From Anisus vortex (lineage: Eukaryota > Mollusca > Gastropoda > Planorbidae): 64,000 nucleotides of DNA. The DNA is taken from positions 23,769,301 through 23,833,300 of the forward strand of contig OX421506.1 in NCBI GenBank assembly GCA_949126835.1, written 5' to 3'. Within the stretch, counting starts at the first letter, position 1; each line of letters starts with the position of its first letter. Shown here piece after piece: positions 57,750-64,000 of the stretch. The notes beneath the pieces are model-generated. The model ran no database searches. It was not told the DNA's origin and saw only the letters and a program-made list of their open reading frames with translations. Position numbers and translations under genes: made by a program.

Positions 57750-58390
57750 CTTTGGAGAGGGGGGGGGGGGGGGCTACACCTCCACCCCACCAAAAGGATA
57801 ACAAAAAGAAAGGGGTTGCGCACTGTTGAAGTCTTTTGTTATAGCATTTAGCTCCCTTAGAATTGTAGAATAGCTGGCTTTTCTTTCTCTTCTTATTTCA
57901 TGCCCGGACACGGTAAGATAACCAAACAAATAGAGAGAGAGAGAAAATGGACCTCCCTCGGCCTTTTTTGATTTAAACGAGGCAATAGGGTTAGTCCCCT
58001 TATTTTTCGATCCAAGTTAATATTTTTTTTTTAAATTTCTGTTTTTTTTTTTTTTTTTTTTTTTTTGTGATTGTTTTGTTTTGGTGGTGGGGAAAATAAA
58101 AGAGGGGGGGGGGCGCCTAGCTAGCGATCTAAAAGAGTCCGGAAGTAGAAATTGAACTAACTTAATAGAAAAAAGGGGGGGGGTGGAGAGTATAAAGAAA
58201 GAAGGAAAAGGTGGGGGGGGGGGGGGGGAGGTTGCTATTGAGTTAAAGCCGTACCGGTATTGGGGGAAGTGTGGGATGCGAAAGTGTGTTTGTTTGTGTG
58301 TGTTTTTGTGTTTGTCTATGTGGGTTAGTGTATAGTTTTGAATGTGTGTGTGTTGTTATTTTTTGGGTGGGGGTGGGGGGTACAATTTAT
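57750..58390. repeat. Region of clustered G tracts, T tract and GT-rich sequence
   Basis: G runs at about 57759-57773, 58103-58113, 58177-58184, 58212-58228 and 58366-58380, a T run at 58039-58067 and GT-rich sequence to 58360. Plus-strand G runs mean C runs in the Wnt transcript. Confidence 0.9.
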
Positions 58391-58866
58391 AAATATATTT
58401 ATTGCATGCTAAATTATATATATATATATATATATTATTATTATTATTATTTTTATTATTATTATTATTAAAAAGTAAATATACACAATTAAAATGTAGG
58501 CCCCCTGGTATTCGTTAATTTTAATGTTCGAAATATTGAACTCATTAGATCATAATTTTCAAATTTTGTGTTTTTAATTTTTAGCTCAATGATACAAAAG
58601 GGAATTATTTTGACCCATTTATAATTTTCAAAACGATATTTAGCAAAATAATAACTTACAAAGCAGTAGGCCTACTTATAAATTGTTCGATTTATTGTTA
58701 GCCAAAACAACTTTCAGTCGTCGTCTGTTTTTTATGAAAACTTGAACTACCACCCAAGTAACAGTCGGAGAAATGTAGAATCATTAAAACACCTTCCACA
58801 TAACGGGGAAAATAATGTTTGACTTTTTTTTTCATCAGGATATGATTGTAAAAAAAAAAAGGTAAA

Positions 58867-59128
58867 GTATCCCGTCGGAGTAAACTGATCCGTTGGGCCG
58901 GTGAAGCAGCGTTCAGCAGTTTCTGTGGCCACGACATACGAGGAGATTGTGTGGCCAGCACAATGCCCAGCCGCCTATACTTTACCCCAACGAAAGTCAG
59001 ATACCCGTGAGAACTGGGTAGACCCAGAGACACCATTCAGACCCGGGAACAAATTCTAGCCTTTACCAGGATTCGAACCCAGGACTTTCGATACGCCAGC
59101 CGAACGCGCTGCTTGACCACAAGACATG
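58867..59128 (-). mobile_element. tRNA-derived SINE family A, minus strand
   Basis: Minus strand: CAGCGCGTTCGGCTGGCGTA, GGGTTCGAATCCTGG, ACTTTCGTTGGGGTAAAGTA, GGCCACACAATCTCC, GCTTCACCGGCCC, TCCGACGGGATACTTTACC. Near full length. Confidence 0.93.
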
Positions 59129-59319
59129 TTAAAAATCTTGAAATTTTTTCTTTCAAAGCCGTTTGAATTCTTGGAAAAATCGCTGGTTATTTTGTGTTCG
59201 CGTTAATGCTCGCCAGTTTAAGACGGGTGGAATCGTGAAAACCACTTTCTATTTATTTTTAAGGAGACCTAAACTCAATACAAACTAAATCAGATCTCAT
59301 ATCCAAGGCACTAAGTGAT

Positions 59320-59530
59320 GAATAGTACCATCTAACCAGTTCGATAGGAGCTGAAATTCTGCACCCAATGATCGACTTAGCTGTATGAAATTATATGCTA
59401 ACGGATTTTTGTATTGGCAAGCATGTCGATGCCCTTATTGGTTGCACACGGAAAAAAAGAACACATAAGCACTATAAATAGAACAAGCGGTCCATCTTAT
59501 TATATATAGTCTAGTCTTTGGTCTAGTCTT
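59320..59530. mobile_element. P-like MITE fragment, one end preserved
   Basis: TTATTGGTTGCACACGG, AACAAGCGGTCCATCTTATT and TAGTCTAGTCTTTGG match the inverted end of 29600-29895. The opposite end is weak. Confidence 0.7.
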
Positions 59531-60000
59531 GCATTTTAATTCAGCGTTAGATTGACGTTTCAATGTTATTTAAATCTATTTTAAATTGAAAAGTGCCATT
59601 AAATTTTAAATATTTTACATTTTATACTTAAAAATGACAAAGTAAAAAAAGTAATAAAGTTACATTAATTCTAAGCTGTTGACATTAACGACCTTTGACC
59701 CTCAGCATAAGGGTAATCCCGATTTTAATGACAGACTCGACGTGCCTTCAAGGAAACATATTATCTAGATATCTCCAACATCTAAAACATGGGTGTAGCC
59801 CAGAGCACAATGAACATAGGTTAAAATACTTGATGGCAATGAAAGACGCGCTATATTAGTGTACGCCATCACTACCATCATCACCACCATTGTCTTAACG
59901 GCCGTATTGTATGTATGTTTTGGCTGCGTGTAAGCAAGTGTTTGATCTCACGACCACCCAGTGAAAGGAGAAAGCGATGATAATTTATCGGGGTCAGAGA

Positions 60001-60182
60001 TTTTATACTCGTGATAAAGTCTCAACGTCTCTCCAACCTCTCCCCCTGCCCACCCTTCTAATTTTATACTCGTGATAAAGTCTCAACGTCTCTCCAACCT
60101 CTCCCCCTGCCCACCCTTCTAATTTTATACTCGTGATAAAGTCTCAACGTCTCTCCAACCTCTCCCCCTGCCTACCCTTCTA
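60001..60182. repeat. Three tandem copies of a 61-bp unit
   Basis: TTTTATACTCGTGATAAAGT then CTCAACGTCTCTCCAACCTCTCCCCCTGCCCACCCTTCTAA repeats at 60001, 60062 and 60123; the only difference noticed is one base in the third copy. Confidence 0.97.
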
Positions 60183-60469
60183 TAGAAACCTCCCTCGGGA
60201 GGTATACATGTTCCCAACTGTGACCGGTGGTCAAAGGGCCAACTGTACTTTTACAGGTAGTTTTTTTTTCTGTTTAAGTGTCATTAGTTACTCGCCGAGT
60301 GGGTTCAAAGGTGATATTGATCAGCATGTTGACTTTGATTATATCATGGACTTTTTGCTTCATATGCTTTTACACATGGGCATCTAAGCCACTCACCCCT
60401 CGAAGCTTTTGTTGAGTAACTTTACTTCAACTGTTAGTTGTCCTTTTCTCATATCCCACTCTTATACGG

Positions 60470-60535
60470 ATGAGCGTAGGACGCAATAATCTTCTTTATA
60501 GAAGGTGCGTCTGTAATATATAAGATAAGATATAC
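60470..60535 (+). mobile_element. LINE 3' tail, terminal 65 bp
   Basis: CGGATGAGCGTAGGACGCAA to GAAGGTGCGTCTGTAATATATAAGATAAGATA. Confidence 0.9.
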
Positions 60536-61067
60536 CACGGAATTTGTTTTTGCATAGGCAAGCTCCGCTATTGGAAAAAAATGTCTGCACGTCTCTTTAT
60601 TTTCATTTTACGGTTTTAAGCTCATAATAAGAGCGATGTGTTCATATAGATGTTAAATATACATTGGCTTAATCTTCTGTCATCTACCTATTTTATTATT
60701 TCTATCCATGAAGTAAACAAAGAATAAAATATACCAACAAACGTAATTTCCTTAGGCCTACTTACGTCGTATTGTTAGATTACTATCGACTCGCTCGGTT
60801 CATTGAGAACAACCGGTTTAAAAGTAAATCTACTTTTACTAGAAACTCTCTCGTCAATACATTTTTATTCTATCATAATTTATGCTGACGAATTATACTA
60901 TATTTTAAATAAAGGAAATTATGATCAATTATATTGTGCACATAAATATGAACTGTGAAAAAAAAACAGTACTTAGAAACACTAAATGGCGACTTTTTAA
61001 GGATGCACGAAAAAAAGGAGCTTATTGCCTTTGAGATGTTTTCATTCAATATGTTGAAGGTACCTAC

Positions 61068-61275
61068 GTCAGCGCGTTCGGCTGGTGTACCGGAGTTCGG
61101 AGGTTCGAATCCTGGTGCTGGCTAGGCTAGGTCTCCCTGAGTCTACCCAGGGGTAAAGTAAAGGCGGCTGTGCATAGTGCTGACCACACAATCACCTAGT
61201 TATGCCATGGCCACAGAAACTGTTGAGCGCTGCTTCACAGGCCTTTTGGATCAATTTGGAGTCCTACGGTATACT
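61068..61275 (+). mobile_element. tRNA-derived SINE family A, internally deleted
   Basis: TCAGCGCGTTCGGCTGGTGT, GAGGTTCGAATCCTGGTGCT, GGGGTAAAGTAAAGGCGGCT, GCTTCACAGGCC. About 65 bp are missing between the B box region and the GGTAAAG block. Confidence 0.92.
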
Positions 61276-61352
61276 TTACTTTACCTTACCTACGGATTTG
61301 TAGGTTGTTTTGAAATTATATTTACGGTATTTAATATTGTAGCCCAACACCA

Positions 61353-61490
61353 GATTCGCCACGCTCCGTGGCCTGTCTTTCGTTACATTCGCCACGCTCC
61401 GTGGCCTGTCTTTCGTTACATTCGCCACGCTCCGTGGCCTGTCTTTCGTTACATTCGCCACGCTCCGTGGCCTGTCTTTCGTTACATTCG
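61353..61490. repeat. 33-bp tandem repeat with internal hairpin
   Basis: Four identical copies of ATTCGCCACGCTCCGTGGCC then TGTCTTTCGTTAC. Each holds the inverted repeat GCCACG-CTC-CGTGGC. The unit length is divisible by three, so false frames run through it on both strands. Confidence 0.97.
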
Positions 61491-61599
61491 AACGTTTTCA
61501 TGAAACACCCACACGCTTCATTCGTTACAAAAAATCCACATAATAAAATACATCTCACATCTTATCTTTTATAATACCAAAACTGAATCTCTATTTTCT

Positions 61600-61795
61600 A
61601 TATATTGAAGACATAATTGCGTCCTACGCTTTTCCGTAGCTTTGAGTCTGGATTTGAATTTATATAACAACTTTAAATGATGTTAAATTGTTGAATATCT
61701 TGGCTTGTTCATTCCACGTCCAGATGTCACTCGGGAAGAAAGATAATTTATATGAGGATGAGCTTGCACATGGAATAAGTAAAGTGTTTTTTTTA
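61600..61795 (-). mobile_element. Diverged LINE 3' end, minus strand
   Basis: AATTGCGTCCTACGCTTTTC, CATTCCACGTCCAGATGTCA, CTCGGGAAGAAAG correspond in reverse to the LINE tail and the FPSG region. Confidence 0.8.
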
Positions 61796-62452
61796 TTTTA
61801 TCATTCCGTCTTCTGTGATAATTTCTGGCCCTGATCTTTAGCCTTCGTAACGCTGGTGACTAAAGACAATTGCATTTTTGGGCGGATAACTCTTCTTTCA
61901 ATTTTTTGTAGTTTTAAACTTAGGCCAGAGTTCCCTCCTTTTGGTCACTAATAAATTACTCAGTCACATTATATGATAGTGTAGTCTACAGAAGTACGAA
62001 TCGGTCTGGGCATAAACGTGAAAATCTCTCGAAGACACTTAAACCGTTTGGTTCTACTCGTCCTAGACATTTCGGCGACCACCACTTGAGATTAAAAAAG
62101 CACAAAAAAAAAATATTTGGGGATTTAAAAAAAATAATTTAAATTAAGTTTAGTACCTCTGCGCACTAGTAGAATAGGCAGACGAATTACTAGGTAATGA
62201 AAGGTGAAGGGTATTTTTTTTAAGTTGTCTTAGAAAATAGGAAAGTATGCCCTAACAGTACTCAGTTTCTCCCCGCCGAAGGCACTTTAATGAGGGCACA
62301 TAATTAGTTTGCGCCTATGGCTTCAGAAACCCTAGAGGCGGTCCTGGACATTAAAGATAGTCATTAAGATGTTAGTGACTTAAAACTGTAGTGACACTTT
62401 TGGCTCATAGCCAAGCCCACGGATAATTTGACAACTCCGAAATCATTCTGAC

Positions 62453-62715
62453 CTTTTTCAAGTATATTTTTCCTGTAGTTCCCCAGCGAGCAGTTCCATC
62501 GCTCGTACTGGAACTGATGCTGGCACTCCATGGCGGATAGCCTCGTCGCCCTCACCAGAGTCTCGGCTACTCCCTTGCCGCGTCGGCATTCTCGCTTCTG
62601 CTTCCGGTGAAGCCCGAGACTGCTGCAGTAGTCTACAGGGAGGGCCTTCTTGAGGTCTTGCATTCTCTCTCGGTAATTAGGGACTAGGTTCAGATGTGTG
62701 TCCCTTGCAGTTAAT
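62453..62715 (-). CDS. Wnt9: Wnt9-type ligand, N-terminal exon present in the window
   Basis: This exon encodes 87 complete codons plus split codons at both ends. It enters in phase 2 after acceptor CCACAG and leaves in phase 1 at donor AAAG/GTCAGA. It carries the start of the Wnt N-terminal domain, with cysteines in the contexts VDYC, REC, MEC and WNC, and family motifs around GVAETL and [14 protein letters not shown]. The NCS triplet is a candidate N-glycosylation site. Wnt proteins are secreted, lipid-modified ligands that bind Frizzled and LRP5/6 receptors. The split glycine codon (G/GG) joins exactly to the exon at 45741. No methionine or signal peptide is encoded here, so at least one 5' exon lies beyond position 64000. 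Wnt membership is very secure. Assignment to Wnt9 rests on remembered similarity (ILEKG-IKETAF spacing and C-terminal pattern). Confidence 0.93.
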
Positions 62716-63514
62716 CTGTGGAACAAAATAGGGATTAACAAATTCATACAGAAATTAAACAAGCCCTAACAATAAAGTTATTGTGTATAAATCCTGTACA
62801 CCGGTCAGCATTTTAGTTAGCATGTTTGCTTTTCGGTCAAACTTTTGAATATACCACCAAACTATTTTCACCATTATTTCTTTGAACATCTACAATTGAA
62901 CCAAAAAAAAAACTACAGCAAAAAAAAAAAACGAAAAGTAAATATAAAGGATATACAAATGCGCCCCATAAAGTGTAAAAAAAAAAGGAAACACAGATTT
63001 TTTGGGCTTTTGCACTGAGGGGATCAGTTTGAATGTACGTGTTATATCGGTAAACGAGTCTATTTGCAAGGGTTGCAGCTCGATATGATGACGGAAAGTG
63101 AGTTAAATAAATGTCAAAGAATATTACCACCCAGCCCAAAACAAATAAATAGGAAGTAAATATAAATGATTTATTTACATAAGACATGCTTATGATCTTT
63201 TATGTAGTTTTTTTGTTGGAGGGGAGATTGCGGGGGTTTTTACTGTCAAAGAAGGTGTTGCACTGGCAACTGGCAACACGATCCCATTGTATTCCGATGC
63301 TATGAAAATTGGTGCGTTCTGCTATACTAGCCTTTTGGAGAAACATGGTTTGTATAGTATACTTTCCTTTTTTATAACTTGAATTTTACCATGTATTTTA
63401 TAGATTGAAAGAGAGTTTTTATTTGTATTTTGCAGTGTTGGTTCAAATCTACAGTTACTTTCGGGAACTAGAGTTTGTCTATTAATTCGCCAAGCCCATA
63501 AAATTACCAGAGTG

Positions 63515-63712
63515 GTATTTAATGGACAGTGCGTTAGGTGGTCATTCCTGGGAATTGGGGTTAAATCCTGAGTGAAAGTCCATGGTCTTAATTTGTCACT
63601 GAGTATTATCTACCCAGTTTTGATTGGTACCTAACGCCGGATTTCGGGTAAAGAAAACGAGCTATTGTGCTGGCGACATAATTTCATTGTACATCGTGAG
63701 CTGCTTGATTAG
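63515..63712 (+). mobile_element. Diverged SINE family A, plus strand
   Basis: Weak tRNA-like head (CAGTGCGTTAGGTGGTCATT), then TGATTGGTACCTAACGCC, GGGTAAAG, TGTGCTGGCGACATAATTTC, in SINE body order. Confidence 0.6.
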
Positions 63713-63727
63713 CCATTTGTTACAAAA

Positions 63728-63985
63728 GTAAAGTACCCTTCGGACCAAATTGATCATAGGGCCGGTGAGGCAGCGTTCAGCAGTTTCCGTGACCACGGCA
63801 TACTAAGTGATTGTGGGGCCAACACAATGCATAGCCGCCTTTACTTTACCCCAAATAAGGTCAGCTGTGTAGACACAAGGGCACCCTCCAGACCCTAAAA
63901 AAAGATACCTAGTCTTCAACATGATTCAAACACGGGACCTTCAGTACGCCAGTCGACCGCTCTACCGCTCGACCACCGCGCCCCT
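63728..63985 (-). mobile_element. tRNA-derived SINE family A, minus strand
   Basis: Minus strand: GGGGCGCGGTGGTCGAGCGG (A-box region), GGTCCCGTGTTTGAATC (decayed B box), ACCTTATTTGGGGTAAAGTA, GCCTCACCGGCCC. It faces the copy at 63515-63712 with about 15 bp between them. Confidence 0.92.
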
Positions 63986-64000
63986 ATTTGTAACAAAATG

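Larger units (their letters stand above)
45742..62452 (-). other. Wnt gene intron, 16.7 kb
   Basis: This interval is bounded by GT at 62452-62451 and AG at 45743-45742, in phase 1. Beyond the listed repeats, nothing recognisable was found in 46915-47735, 49070-49280, 49585-49990, 50040-50685, 52400-53050, 54755-55540, 57285-57745, 58395-58865, 59135-59315, 59535-60000, 60185-60465, 60540-61065 and 61800-62450. Confidence 0.85.
62716..64000 (-). other. Start of the intron 5' of the first visible Wnt exon
   Basis: Sequence upstream of acceptor CCACAG (AG at 62717-62716). It holds A-tract-rich DNA to about 63515, then two SINE copies in opposite orientation. A 116-codon minus-strand frame at 62837-63187 is hydrophobic, but it comes from T-rich simple sequence and has no splice donor link to the exon, so I do not accept it as a signal-peptide exon. 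Confidence 0.6.

Noticed and set aside
61177..61574. Repeated PWPVFRYIRHA-type frames
   Set aside because: 33-bp tandem repeat read in frame; overlaps a SINE.
62837..63187. 116-codon minus-strand hydrophobic frame as a Wnt signal-peptide exon
   Set aside because: It lies in A/T-tract sequence with no donor site in the required phase 2, and resembles translated poly-T rather than a signal peptide with a gene body.

Overview
The window is eukaryotic, AT-rich and dominated by repeats. It looks like a mollusc genome, most likely a gastropod and plausibly a freshwater panpulmonate snail. That placement is inference from a spiralian-looking Wnt gene in very long introns, a tRNA-derived SINE, several non-LTR retrotransposon lineages and many hAT elements. 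There are no prokaryotic features.

The only host gene I can support is a Wnt9-type ligand on the minus strand. Three coding exons are present: 62715-62453, 45741-45473 and 18180-17659 (stop codon). Introns of 16.7 kb and 27.3 kb separate them. Splice sites are canonical GT/AG, phases agree (2/1, 1/0, 0/stop), and the joined exons give about 350 residues with 24 cysteines and the CHGVSGSC lipid-attachment motif. The exon with the start codon and signal peptide lies to the right of the window. Transcription runs right to left, so positions 1-17658 are 3' UTR plus downstream DNA.

Region by region: 1-17.6 kb is downstream DNA with a 20-bp minisatellite (2.8-3.7 kb), LINE remnants, a 4.3-kb nested hAT complex (6333-10622), a second 1-kb hAT-like element (10707-11737), a TC-rich tract, a SINE and a 15-bp minisatellite. 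The 27-kb intron (18.2-45.5 kb) holds LINE 3' ends, a three-level nested hAT complex with recognisable target-site duplications (24890-27723), and a 7.95-kb head-to-tail tandem duplication (about 28117-36095 and 36096-44042). The two duplicate copies show no net indel outside a TCTA/TA microsatellite. The 16.7-kb intron (45.7-62.5 kb) holds short TTAA-flanked and hAT MITEs, LINE and SINE pieces, a 19-bp satellite that grew inside a LINE 3' end, long G tracts and several minisatellites.

I see no rRNA, no intact tRNA gene, no CRISPR array and no operon-like cluster. Most open frames are chance frames in simple repeats or remnants of transposon proteins. What stands out is the layered insertion history, which can be read from target-site duplications, and the near-identical duplication inside a developmental gene's intron.
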